Source: Asterias rubens
Lineage: Eukaryota; Echinodermata; Asteroidea; Forcipulatida; Asteriidae
Length of the DNA: 64,000 nt
Direction: 5' to 3'
Assembly: GCF_902459465.1 (NCBI RefSeq)
Contig: NC_047073.1
Location: 4,340,001 to 4,404,000 of the forward strand
The notes under the pieces are model-generated. The model was given only the letters and a program-made list of their open reading frames with translations. It did not search any database and was not told the origin of the DNA. The position numbers were made by a program, and so were the translations under genes. How positions within the stretch are numbered: the stretch's first letter is position 1; every line of letters begins with the position of its first letter. Positions 1 to 11,338 of this stretch are shown piece by piece.

Positions 1-225
1 GTAGCTCACATTCCCAAAGGACAAAAACTGAAATGTAACTGGTTGTTCTTGTTGGTGATTGCCTGAAACTGCTTGCTGTTAATTGACTCCTGTGACAAGG
101 CCTTTAGAATTAATGGGTTGGCAAACCATTTAAATCCCATTGATCATTTCTGGGTAATAGTTGTTGCTTCAGAGATGTAATCGATCTAACTAAATTCCCA
201 AGTTATTTTTAGTATTGTCGTAGGG

Positions 226-226
<1 letters not shown>

Positions 227-320
<94 letters not shown>

Positions 321-322
321 AA
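227..322. repeat. (AAAT)n microsatellite
   Basis: About 24 uninterrupted tetranucleotide units. Confidence 0.98.
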
Positions 323-429
323 ATTGTTTTTCAAATTCTGTGTCAGTTTTGACCTACTTGTTATTCCGGTCATAGCGATTCAGAAATGGGTCAGGCCAAA
401 CATATCCGGATCCGAGTCAACTCTGACCA

Positions 430-592
430 GGGTCCAATTTCATAAAGCCTGTTACTGTATTAGCACACAAACTTGCTATAACCACCATTCCAATAAGTTG
501 ACATTGTTGTGACTGGTGCCCGACTCATTTGTTGCTTAGCAAATAAATTTGTTAAGCAGTATTTTCTGCTAAACAGCTATATGAAATTGGGG
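430..592. mobile_element. GCTTAGCA-type repeat, copy 1
   Basis: GGTCCAATTTCATAAAGCCT at the left and CTATATGAAATTGGGGC at the right, inverted, with GCTTAGCAAATAAATTTG inside. This common short palindromic repeat also occurs at 10010-10235, 13677-13912, 34617-34808, 44757-45295 and 62408-62641. Confidence 0.65.
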
Positions 593-2246
593 CAAGAGTG
601 TTTTATAGGCTAGTATCTCTACAATTTCAGCTTCAATTCACAAATGCACCAGTAAAGGAAATCTGAAACTAAAAAGTCAGATGAATCCTTCACCACGAGG
701 CTGACCATCACGCAGAGCTCTCGTACATGTTTTTGGTAAGTGATCTCGATTGACAAAAACATCGCAATTAGCGCTCGCCTAAACGACGTGACCTCATTTG
801 AAACACTCTATTCTAGATAAGAAAAAAACATCAATAAAGACGAGCGATAACGTCATCTCAGCAGTCGTTGCTGTTCCGAGTTGATTGGTGTTGACGGCTA
901 GTTGGAGGTTAATGACGGGTGTCTTGGACAGGTCATCTTAAGATTAGTATCCCTGGAGGAGGAGAATCCACTCCTGGTGGATCCATTGATGAGATTGTAC
1001 CTTCAAACTGAAAAGGACACTTATGTGGACATCTACCCCATCTTTATATGTAATTCATCTCGTTCAACTAATATTATAGGAAGTTTATGGCTAATTTGGG
1101 ATATTTTGGATTCCACGTATGTTTTTCTCCGAACTTGGTTTGGTCGCTTGAGCCATCTACAAAACTCGACGAAAATGAAAAAAGATTGACCTGTTTAGAC
1201 GAGTATACGAATCAATCACAATTAGTTATACGCATTAAGAACTCTGACTGTTTTTTTTGTTCTACATAGCGTTGATGTGTATGTCATTGGAGAAGCTTGC
1301 TGAAAAGAGATGTTATATTTTGTTATGTTGGTTGACGCATCAGAAAGAAATTCAAGATATGCTTCTTCAGGCTAAGATTCAGAAAGGTCAATCCACGGTC
1401 ACTAATTTTCTTCACACATTTGAGACTAGAACGGATGAACAAATATTATAATTGCCATCACCAGACGTTTAGAACCCCCAAACACCACCACATTCCATAT
1501 TGGTTTACTTAAAAGGATGAATGTTCCTCGCCAATGGTCACAAAACAAACCCCTGCGGAACACAACTGTCAACGAAGATGTTGTTTTAAGTGGCACTCAT
1601 AAAGAAACTCGGCATTCTCATAAAGAAACTCTAAAACCTTGTGGAAATGAGGTCATTATCGGGATGAAAAGAGACAAAATATACCATGATTCAGAACAAA
1701 AGTCGTCTATGTTTTCAATTGTGTTATTGATAGCTTCCAGAGTTAGACTATCCAGCAACACGGCTGAGTAGAGAGTGATAACACAATTAAAGTTCTCAAT
1801 CATTATTGACAACATGGGATCTGATTACAATATTGCGAAACACAACTTTTTTTTAAAGAAGTATATTTGAATGTTTTCCAGAGTTTAATAACATTCGTCT
1901 GAATCGAGTGACTGGGCCTTTTCGAGACCATGGTTTCGGCTTTGGCTTCAGCTTAGGCTTTGTCAGAAAAACAAAAAGAGTGTACTCTCTGTAGGCCTAC
2001 GGGTGCTTCAAATAGGTGGCCGGAGCCCAAGCTAGAAGCCATACCCAACACCGTCATTTTGCAATAGGCTCTTTTTTTTATTTTCTTTTTACATACATTG
2101 ATATGCATTATAAACTTTTCGTTGTTATGAAATCTGCTTTGTTTTTGTGAGAATTTAAGTCCGCAGTGATAAATCATTTCAAATAGAATGTTTGTGATGC
2201 ACTTCGAAGGATTTGTGTAACTTTCTTCAAAGATTGCACCTGCCAT
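593..2246. other. No recognisable gene
   Basis: AT-rich; ORFs up to 97 codons without family resemblance or exon-like context. The stretch 900-1770 has several overlapping plus-strand ORFs that could be a decayed retroelement, but I cannot identify one. Confidence 0.5.
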
Positions 2247-2624
2247 TTAAAGGCAGTGGACACTACTAGTAATTACTCAAAATAATTATTGGCATAAAAC
2301 CTTACTTGGTGACGAGTAATGGGGAGAGGTTGATGGTATAAAACATTGTGAGAAACGGCTCCCTCTGAAGTGCCATAGTTTTCGACAAAGAAGTAATTTT
2401 CCACGAATTTGATTTCGAGACCTCAGATTTAGAACTTGAGGTCTCGAAATCAAGCATCTGAAAGCACACAACTTCGTGTGACAAGGTGTTTTTTCTTTCA
2501 TTATTATCTCGCAAGTTCGATTGAGCTCAAATTTTCACAGGTTTGTTATTTTATGCATATGTTGAGATACACCAACTGTGAAGGCTAGTCTTTGACAATT
2601 ACCAATAGTGTCCACGGCCTTTAA
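2247..2624 (+). mobile_element. TTAA-MITE A, copy 1
   Basis: Bounded by TTAA at both ends. The terminal inverted repeat is TTAAAGGCAGTGGACACTA-like and extends about 28 bp. Inside are the conserved block GAGAAACGGCTCCCTCTGAAG and a short hairpin built on GAGACCTCA / TGAGGTCTC. There is no transposase ORF; short ORFs across it in all copies are incidental. Confidence 0.9.
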
Positions 2625-3212
2625 AGGTGTTATACGGGATTGAAAGGATGAAAAACATGATTATTTAAATTTAATCATACAGAAAACTGTATCTGCCAAT
2701 CTTTAAGAACAGAATAAAAAACACAACAGCTGATTTCGATTGCTACATCAGCAAATTAAGAACAAAGTGTTTACAAACAATTCTAAACAATTTGCATGGC
2801 TTTCACTTTTTTCTCCTGACTCGCACCGACGGATGAAGCCCGATTTGTCACAGTGGTAATTTCATGGTTGATCACATATCACATGAACACTGTCTATATA
2901 CGACCATTTTTGTCAGCTCTACCAATACAGAACAATATACTTAACTGTTCTATTTCTCCAACCCATTTTTCTAAGCGGGCAGTGGTAAGTCAATTGTAAA
3001 TCTTGCCAACATTCAAGGAATGTCAAACAACAACACTCCTTTTAGAGCTGTTCGACAAGGTCGACGCGTGCTCATGTGGACAGTTGTAGGCTGATTGGCT
3101 TAAAGACTCGTTCTTTGGATTCCAGACTGCTCCTGGTGGAGTGCTTAGACTTCAAGTGATTCTTTTTATTGTTGGGGTGTACCTTATTTACGTGGAAATC
3201 CGGTAAAAAGTA

Positions 3213-3544
3213 TTGAAGGCACGGGAAACGTACTTTCGTAATTATTCAAAATTAGCATAAAACTAACTTGATAACAAGCATCAGATAGCTGTTGAAAATA
3301 AAACATTATGAGAAAAGACTCCATCTGGAGTAACGTTGTTTTTGAGAAAGAGGTAATTTCTCACTAAAATATTTGAAAATCTTTCTCCAAATCTGAAGCA
3401 CAAACAAGGGTGTTTTCCTCGTGTTTTCTTGCAATTGAAACCTATATTGAGCCAAATTATGTTCACAGATTTGTTATTTTATGCGTGTTGGGATGTACCA
3501 CCAAGTGAGGATAGTAAGCCTGCCAAACGTGTCCAGTGCCTTAA
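3213..3544 (+). mobile_element. TTAA-MITE B (diverged relative of A), copy 1
   Basis: Starts TTGAAGGCACGGG and ends CCAGTGCCTTTAA. It keeps the A-type order (GCATAAAAC..., ...GTTATTTTATGC...) but lacks the GAGACCTCA hairpin. Its right TTAA is shared with the next element. Confidence 0.75.
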
Positions 3545-3932
3545 AGGCAGTGGACACTATTTGTAATTGTCAAAGACTAGCCTTCACAGTTGGTGTATCT
3601 CAACATATGCATAAAATAACAAACCCGTGAAAATTTGGGCTCAATCGGTCATCGAACTTGCGAGATAATAATGAAAGAAAAAAAAAAACAAGCTTGTCAC
3701 ACGAAGTTGTGTGCGTTTAGATGGTTGATTTCGAGACCTCAAATTCTAAATCTGAGGTCTCTAAATCAAATTCGTGGGAAAACCACTTCTTTCTCGAAAA
3801 CTATGGCACTTCGGAGGGAGCCGTTTCTCACACTGTTTTATACCATTAACCTCTCCCCATTTCTCGTCACAAAGAAAGGTTTTATGCTAATAAACATTTT
3901 GAGTAATTACCAATAGTGTCCACTGTCTTTAA
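3541..3932 (-). mobile_element. TTAA-MITE A, copy 2 (inverted, abutting B copy 1)
   Basis: Reverse-oriented A element. Its left TTAA coincides with the right end of the B element at 3213-3544, so the two lie end to end in opposite orientation. Confidence 0.9.
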
Positions 3933-4187
3933 AGTGTAAAACCAGTAATGTTTTAAGCATCTGACTCGTATTTTTTGAGGAAAATGAGGTTACCTTTCTA
4001 AAATAAAAGCCCACTATAGAAGCTGAGACAAGTTCATCGCTTCAGTGTCAGTGTCATTGTCGAATAAAAAGTAACGTATTCGGAAAAGGTCAATTTAAGT
4101 ATTCGAATGTGTTTGTTTTGGATTCGATTACACATAATCGATTCCAGGTCATGCAATTTCTGATGGTCTCAACTGGTGCTTCTATCC

Positions 4188-4513
4188 TTAAAGGCACTGG
4201 ACACTATTGGTTATTACTCAAAATAAAAAATTGTGGCATAAAAGCTTGTGACGAGCAATGGAGAGCTGTTTGGTATAAAACATTGTGAGAAACGGCTCCC
4301 TCTGAAGTAACGTAGTTTTTGACGAAGAGGTAGTTTTTCTATTTACACAATAAAATACTTAAACTGAAGCTTTTTTATTAGCAGTTGGAAGCACACATTA
4401 TTCTTGTGCAACTTCGACGACCAATTGGGCTAAATTAATCACATTATTTGTTGTTCTTTGCATATCTTGGGTACTGGCCTTTGACAATTACCAAAGATGT
4501 CCAGAGCCTTTAA
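4188..4513 (+). mobile_element. TTAA-MITE B, copy 2
   Basis: TTAAAGGCACTGGACACTA at the left and CCAGAGCCTTTAA at the right. The internal order is like A, but the central hairpin is replaced by an AT-rich stretch. Confidence 0.8.
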
Positions 4514-5641
4514 GCATAATTTGTATTTTGATCTGGACAAACAGACAGCTGTATGACATTTGGCACGAAATCATTATACGGGGCCCAGGGAATTTTTTCC
4601 TTCTCCGTCGGGCGATAGAAAAACAAAACCGTGAGATTAAAACAGCTTTTCTAACAATCAAATTCATTACTCGACGCATAATAATCATGTAACGTGTGTG
4701 ACAAACCGACTATACACGGGTTAAATTCAGTTTAAATTGAACGGTGTACATTGGCAGCTAAAAGCCAGTCATTAAAGGGCAGAATTAATAAGACTGATTA
4801 AAAAGTCAACAGAGGGCGCCCTGCTTTGACAACTGAATCCATATCGAATTAAATCATGCGAATTATAAAAAGACAGTTAGTGGAACACACCTTATTATAG
4901 ACGTCAATGTATTTAATAAAGAATACACAATATTTTGATTTAACTTTTGTTTTCTTTCTTTCTATCTTTCCTTTAAAAACATATTATGATGCATAATAAC
5001 ATGCATTTACCTATAAGGGTTTTAGCCCAATTCCACGTCTGAATCTAAATTAAACTAAATTCAATTCGGTCATGGTCAAAATTTATTTCCATATTGGTGA
5101 AAAAAGGGAGATAAAAAAAGTAGGCCTACAATGACAGTCAATTTTGTGTTCTGCTTTTGAGGTTTCTTAATTCTCTGTAAACCATTCTTTCAATGCAACG
5201 TCCACTTTTAAAATGCTTTCATCTTATCAACGTCAAATGCTTCTGGGTGGTTTTCGTGACTTCGGGGAAATCATTGCCATAAAACACGGCTTTAAATTTT
5301 GTCTATAATTCAATAAACAAATTCATGGAGGAATATGCATTATACTACAGTAAGACTTTAAAACTCAACGCAGTCTTTAGAGAATAATGACGTGTATAAA
5401 ACCAATGGCTGCGTTTGGTTTTTGTCAATGTCAGGAAATTTAATTTTAATACGGTCAATCGTCAAATAATTAGGTTAATTTTTTTGTACTGGCAATTCTG
5501 TCCATTTCCTTAAAATTCCCCAGATTGCATTTGAGAGTAATTTTTGATATTAAATGAATGTATCAAAAAATACTACTACAAAATAAAAAAATCTTAAATT
5601 ATCTGGTAAAGAGGTTTGGTATTGTCTATTGAATACTAAAC
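4514..5641. other. No recognisable feature
   Basis: AT-rich intergenic DNA between MITE copies; neither a gene nor a repeat is evident. Confidence 0.5.
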
Positions 5642-6025
5642 TTAAAGGCAGTGGACACTATTGGTAATTACTCAAAATAATTATTGGCATAAAACCTTTC
5701 TTGGTGACGAGTAATGGGCAGAGGTTGATGGTATAAAACATTGTGAGAAACGGCTCCCTCTGAAGTGCCATAGTTTTCGAGAAAGAAGTAATTTTCCACG
5801 AATTTGATTTCGAGACCTCAAGTTTAGAACTTGAGGTCTCGAAATCAACCATCTAAACGCACACAACTTCGTGTTGCAAGGTTTTTTCCTTTCATTATTA
5901 TCTCGCAAGTTCGATGACCGATTGAGCTCAAATTTTCACAGGTTTGTTATTTTATGCATATGTTGAGATACACCAACTGTGGAGGCTAGTCTTTGACAAT
6001 TACCAATAGTGTACACTGCCTTTAA
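5642..6025 (+). mobile_element. TTAA-MITE A, copy 3
   Basis: Full-length, TTAA at both ends, intact GAGACCTCA hairpin. Very close to the copies at 46155 and 63663. Confidence 0.92.
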
Positions 6026-6459
6026 AAACAATTAATGTAAAAATCAAAAGAAAATTCAACAACAAAAACTCCAAGATTAAGCATGTGTGTTCATGTACCT
6101 TCCACTCCTAGATGAAGAGAAGTAACTATGGTGAGGTGATTTCCTCTGGGCAAGGATATGATAAACTGGTAAATTCTAACCTTGAAAACAGTTGTTGTAT
6201 AATCCAACAGAAATTTAAAACAAAAATTGTACTCCTTTAAGTCGAGCAAGTGCATTAATGTACATGTAACTTCCACTCCTAGATGAAGAGAAGTAATTAT
6301 GGTGAGAAAATTCGCTAAAAATGCAAATGTTACACGATGGCAGTATTTATTTGAAGCAACCCACTCCAGAATCTGAGCCAAAGTCTTGTGACTTACACCT
6401 CAGCTTTGGCAGTAGAAAACTCTTCATCCAAAAATATAAATCGTTTTGGGATGACGAAG

Positions 6460-6647
6460 AAAGATTGACCAGAGCAGGATTGGACCCAACGCCCTCCCGA
6501 TTAACGTGTTTGCGCTCTATCATGTCTACCAACTGAACTTCCTAGCCCTACGTTTGTGGTCTCCCCATTTTGTAAATATCTTGGTTCCGAAGTGCTAGTC
6601 AGAAGCCATAAGCCGTTAACTGCCATGAAGCAAGGATCAAACCCAGG
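6460..6647 (-). mobile_element. SINE-3, diverged copy
   Basis: Plus strand GGATTGGACCCAACGCCC corresponds to a decayed B box; CAGAAGCCATAAGCCGTTAA matches the downstream block of the 53270 copy. It ends at the long-TIR MITE. Confidence 0.5.
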
Positions 6648-6973
6648 TTAGAGGAACACGTTGCCTTGGATCGGTCGAGTTGGTCTTTGAAAAGCATTAT
6701 AAAATGCACATATGGTTAGAAACTGTTTTAAAAGTAGAATACAATTATCTCCACAAATTTGCCTTGATTTACTTTGCGAACTAACACGGTCGGCCATCCA
6801 TAAATGGCGGACCCTGGTGGTCGACGAGGTAAAATGAAAACCACGCAATTTCGAGTGATACTCATATATTCTACTTTTTAAAAATCTTTCTAATCATATG
6901 CATTTTATAACAAGCGGTTACAAACACTTGTCGAAGACCAACTCGACCGATCCAAGGCAACGTGTTCCTTTAA
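6648..6973. mobile_element. Long-TIR TTAA MITE, copy 1
   Basis: Ends (TTA)GAGGAACACGTTGCC and GGCAACGTGTTCCTTTAA. The TIRs run about 100 bp (TTGGATCGGTCGAGTTGGT, TATAAAATGCA) and flank a core with CACGGTCGGCCAT. Confidence 0.85.
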
Positions 6974-7662
6974 CCATACAACATGGGAAGCAGCAGCCAG
7001 GGGATCACCTTAAAGGGATGCGACTTTATATTTCAGACATCAAATAATTAATAAACAACAAAGAAAACCCTGTCAGTTTCCTTCGATATTTAGTATTACA
7101 ACAAATAAACCACCAGAAAAACCTCAGTATTTCCAATTTGTTAAAATTAATGTAAGTTTATTGTCTGTCTCGTGTATAACACAAAAACAAAGAAAGCAAA
7201 ATGCAAATATAACAGTAGCATGTGCATTATGTACAGTCTATAGTGCACAAATAAAACTTAAAATTTTTCTACAATTAAAATTATTTAGGAATAATTACCA
7301 CAACACTAACTTATTAAGTCGATGATATTAATCATAATATTAGGCGATGTACATGTACTTGGCGTCAGTCTATTATTTCATTGTTTTACTGTCAATGCCT
7401 TTGGCATATACTGAATACTTTAAATTATATATTATTACAAAAAAGCTTATCGTCTACTATTTACAAGAATTTAAAATATAAACACAGCCAACTTTTCCGA
7501 AAAGTAACTCTTTTCCGTAAAGCCATCGTTGCTAAAAAAAACATATAAAAATACTATACCAAGTGCGATGCATTAAGTCAATTAGGGTGTACATTCAAAA
7601 AAAGTCCTAAGTACGTAAAGCAGTAATAAAACATGTGCCTTACTCAAAATAATTCTCATTGC

Positions 7663-8150
7663 TTAAAGAGCCAATAAAGGATGGTCTCACTATGTCAACT
7701 ATTACCTTTTTATGGCCAAATAGACATCGCAGATACCGGTTAATAACCATTTTACTCTCAAAATTGGCATTTAGTAATAAATAACTCGAGTCAAAAATGC
7801 ACCCGGCCGCGCGGCTTTTTCAACCGAGAGTAAAAAACGGCTTATCTATTATATGACCCTGGACGCCAGTGACGATTTTCCCCTATTGGTTTTGAACACA
7901 GTTCTCCAGCTTTGGCATTTCCACACCAAATAGCCGCCACTGACGTCACGATTCCTATGTCGCGCGGGTTTGTTTGACCCCACGTTTTTCAGAAATTTGC
8001 CTTGGAGCGTTCTGGAGAAAAACCCATTTTCACCATGTTTTAACGTGAGGTAAGAGACTCGTTATATTTGTTATGTTTCCTGGATGGACTACAGCTGTTA
8101 GAAAACCATAATATCTATATATTTGACATCATCCTTTATTGGCTGTTTAA
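7663..8150. mobile_element. 488-bp TTAA-bounded MITE
   Basis: Left end TTAAAGAGCCAATAAAGGAT, right end ATCCTTTATTGGCTGTTTAA. GC-richer core (CGCGCGG, CGCCAGTGACG). A fragment of a related sequence (AATGTGAGGTAAGAGACT) occurs near 22811. No ORF of note. Confidence 0.75.
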
Positions 8151-9217
8151 CATGTGAGCAGTCCTAAAAACATTTTTTTCATACAAACCTTTAAAGTGAA
8201 CTGAATATTATTTCAAGATAGAATTTAAAACAATAAAACAATTTTTTATTCAATGAATATGTTTTCTTTTCTTCATGTTATCTTAGTGGTCCACTGCATA
8301 TCTTGGTTCAAGGTATAAAGCAAAAGAGCGCTGAATATTTTAGTTGTACCTTATATCTTGATTCAAATACTGTTATGTATAGTTGCAGAACCTTTTCCAC
8401 AAAATCGATGGCCCAAATTTCATAAAGCTGCAAGATATACACAAGAAATAGCTAAGCAGAAAAAGTATATGCTCACCAGAACAACCATACCAGCCAAAAC
8501 ACAGTGTCACATGTATCACCTTTGGCTGGTATCCTGCCCATTTTTTTTTTTAACAAACATTTTTTATAAAGCAATTTTTGGACCAGATGCTAGACTGCAA
8601 ACCATAGACCATGTCAGACTTGGCGACAACGGCCGTTTCTAACAGTGTTGCTAAGGTAAGGCTTATGCTTCACACATCATAACAAGTTGAAGCAGCAATA
8701 GCCAGAGCACAAAAACACAAACAAATCACCAATTAAAGAAGTGCTGCCGCATTCCACCCCAAGAAACCCAAACTTCTAAGATTATATGATGAGGACAGTC
8801 CCTTTAAGGGATTAGAATTATAAACAAAACAAAAACTATTACAAACACATTGAACACACAAGATTATTGAAGATTTGAAGACAAACCAAATTTAACTTTG
8901 TACATTTAGAGCTATATAAAACCACTATGTCCACAGAATCAAAAAAGGTCAAAGGTCAAAGCTAAAAGGTCATCTACAGTGTTGTATTTCAATGTCAGAC
9001 AGCTGCAAAAGCTGGCAAATGCATACATGAGTTTACAACTTTGCAAGCGAGTACACACACACCTCCCTGTGTAATCAAGATGTCCACCTACGTTAATTAG
9101 TCCCGATAAATATTGTGTTTTATATAACACCCAAGCAGATCCTTGCCATTTGATTGGAGGATTGTCCGTCACGTGATAGCAAATAAAAGTACCATTGCAC
9201 GCTGAGTCACTCGCCGT
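8151..9217. other. No recognisable gene; one DR1-like site
   Basis: AT-rich sequence with a decayed GCTTAGCA-type repeat at 8410-8550. A perfect AGGTCAAAGGTCA lies at 8946-8958, far from any start codon. The 162-codon minus-strand ORF at 8939-9427 runs through the palindrome at 9218 and is not convincing. Confidence 0.45.
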
Positions 9218-9294
9218 GCTTTTTCGTTCCATCCGAAAAGTACCATTGCACGCTGGCAGCGTGCAATGGTACTTTTCGGATGGAACGAAAAAGC
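9218..9294. repeat. 77-bp perfect palindrome
   Basis: Arms of 38 bp (from GCTTTTTCGTTCCATCCG) around a single G at 9256. The outer part of the arm, GTACCATTGCACGCTG, recurs once more at 9189-9204, so it may be a decayed fold-back element. Confidence 0.9.
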
Positions 9295-9467
9295 TGAGTA
9301 AAAACATCACTGCGTGCGCATGTCTTTGGTAACGCAGCAGGTGTTCTGCAAGAAGGCATAGTAAAATTACTAGCATTCGGCTTCTACAACAGTTGAAATT
9401 GTTTGTTTTGAAAGTTGTATCTTTCAATCAAAATGACAAAGTTCTACTTGGATGTTATATAAAACAA

Positions 9468-9623
9468 ATAATGAATGTTTTTCATTCGTGCAATGGTGCG
9501 AATATGTTCATTCGTTGAAAGCTGGAATGTTCCATTCAACTCGGCTCCGCCTCGTTGAATAGAACATTCCATCTTTCAACTCATGAACATATTCGCACCA
9601 TTGCACTCATAAACATTCATTAT
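9468..9623. repeat. 156-bp imperfect inverted repeat
   Basis: Left ATAATGAATG...GCAATGGTGCGAATATGTTC...GGAATGTTC pairs with right GAACATTCC...GAACATATTCGCACCATTGC...CATTCATTAT around a short GC-rich loop near 9545. It contains GCAATGGT, as does the palindrome at 9218. Confidence 0.85.
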
Positions 9624-10009
9624 GTGTATAATAATCAATCGTTTCACACCATTCGCGGCGCAGGTTTCTCTTTTGAGAGACTTTGTATGTACAGAATCAC
9701 TGGCACTATTAAAAAGTGTTTTGTTTATTGTTTACTTTTTCTCAGAATCTATATTTACACATTTTGTATACAGTATTTACAAAAGGAAGACAGGTAACAC
9801 ATGGATTCGCTTTAAAGCACTACAGAGTTTAAACATTGTGAAACCGTTCGTCCAAATTAAAAATTCCTCTCAAAACAAAAATAGTATAAAAATGGTCCAA
9901 AAAGGTGCAATTCTGAGATGTTCACTAAAGGAACATTCGTTTTTAAGTTTCCGATATATCCTAAAAAGCATTGCTGAAATGCCAAGTGTATACACTGACT
10001 GTACAGGGC

Positions 10010-10235
10010 CCAATTTCAAAGAGCTGCTTAGCACAAAAATTTGCTTAGCATGACATTTCTTCCAGTGGTAAACACAGGATTACCAACCAAATTTCCATTT
10101 GTTGCATATTGCTTGTTACAGGTAATTAGCTGTTGTTTGCTTATCCTGAAAATCACATGGAAATTTGGTTGGTAATCCCGTTTCTATCAAGGCAAAATAT
10201 TTCATGCTAAGCAAATTTGTGTGCTTCTTTTTATA
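10010..10235. mobile_element. GCTTAGCA-type repeat, copy 2
   Basis: CCCAATTTCAAAGAGCTGCT...ATTACCAACCAAATTTCCAT...AAATTTGGTTGGTAATCC...ATGCTAAGCAAATTTGTGTGC, a long imperfect inverted repeat. Confidence 0.7.
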
Positions 10236-10239
10236 ACGG

Positions 10240-10620
10240 TTTCCCATGTCTACTCCTATTATTTGTTAAACCAAATTTTGTATGTGTAAATGTTATCGTT
10301 TTGCTTTGTGTTTTGTTTTGTTTCGTTTTTATGAGACATTGCCTTACACTGTTTTGTATTGTCCATTTTATTGATCAGTATTTATGACTTGGACATTGTT
10401 TTTGTTTTTTTTTACTTTTGTGAATCTCATCTTTTAAAATGGTTGTTTAACCTGTTAAAACTTTTTGCCAGCTTTTTGTATCTAGATTCCTTAAATTAAT
10501 TTACTGTGTATTACTTTGATTTGTATAAATGTTGTCTGGTTCAGACTTTTATTATTGTTCTTTCCCAGCACCTTGAGGTGGTTTCGTTCTGCTATTGTTT
10601 TTGCGCTTTATAAATTTCTC

Positions 10621-10653
<33 letters not shown>

Positions 10654-10675
10654 AATAGTAATAATAATAATAATA
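10240..10675 (+). mobile_element. LINE-like 3' end with (ATT)n tail
   Basis: Ends TTTGCGCTTTATAAATTTCTC followed by an ATT tract (10623-10650) and an AAT tract. The structure is that of L2/CR1-type 3' ends. No coding part is visible. Confidence 0.45.
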
Positions 10676-10744
10676 ATTTGGGGGGCTAATCGTCCTTACT
10701 CGCAGCTAGAGCTGAATTGGGAAGGGCGCGGCTACAACGTGTTC

Positions 10745-10990
10745 GAGAAGCAGGCATGCAAGAAAAGTTCAGCTGCCAGCCACATCAACCCATTATGACC
10801 ACGGAGCACAGCCAATATCAAAAGTGTTTGATTTTTTTCTTGAGGGAGGAAAACCGGATAGTCTGAAAAATCCTTGTGGCACAGCAGAGAACCAACGCAC
10901 CCCTCAACTCACATGGCCCCGACTGGGAATCGAACCGGGGTCACCTTGGTGAGAGGCGAGCACTTTACGCACAAGCCAACCGTGCCACCC
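10745..10990 (-). mobile_element. SINE-2, second copy
   Basis: The minus strand reads GGGTGGCACGGTTGGCTTGTG at the head and CGGTTCGATTCCC as B box. Plus-strand landmarks CAGGCATGCAAG, CAACCCATTATGACCACGG and GGCACAGCAGAGAACCAACG are shared with 24423-24657. Confidence 0.75.
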
Positions 10991-10993
10991 ATC

Positions 10994-11338
10994 ATTATTA
11001 TTATTACTATTATAACACCACAAGGCTAGACAGCCACCTCAAGGCGAGGGCGACATTTGACTGATTTGGGCTGGCAACCCATATCAACTGCCACAAGGAA
11101 CACGTTGCCACGTACTCATGGGGCTGAAATAGGGTTACCGCCCCCCCCCCCACAGTCCATAGAGATGTAGGCATGGGGTATCATCCACTAGGCGTAAAAA
11201 CAAAAACAGTTATGCAGCAATTAAGTGCTTTGCTCAAGAGCACAAGTGGCATGACAGGGAGTCGAACCCACACTCTGCTGTTGTCAACATCAGTGCTGGG
11301 GTCTGCTGAACAAGACAGCTTAGCCACGACACGTCACG
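10994..11338 (-). mobile_element. SINE-1-type element, same subfamily as 18149
   Basis: The minus strand reads ACGTGTCGTGGCTAAGCTGT at the head and GTGGGTTCGACTCCC as B box; the tail is an ATT tract at 10994-11010. Includes a C10 run at 11142-11151. Confidence 0.75.

Noticed and set aside
1257..1451. Overlapping small ORFs at 900-1770, considered as a decayed retrotransposon gag
   Set aside because: No zinc knuckle, protease or RT motif could be found, and the frames are short.
5658..5908. Recurring 60-75 codon ORFs (FETSSSKLEVSKSNSW... and its other frames)
   Set aside because: They occur in every TTAA-MITE A copy in two frames, with frameshifts among copies; they follow the repeat and show no protein-like conservation.
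8939..9427. 162-codon minus-strand ORF
   Set aside because: It runs through a perfect palindrome, has no family resemblance and no exon-like context.
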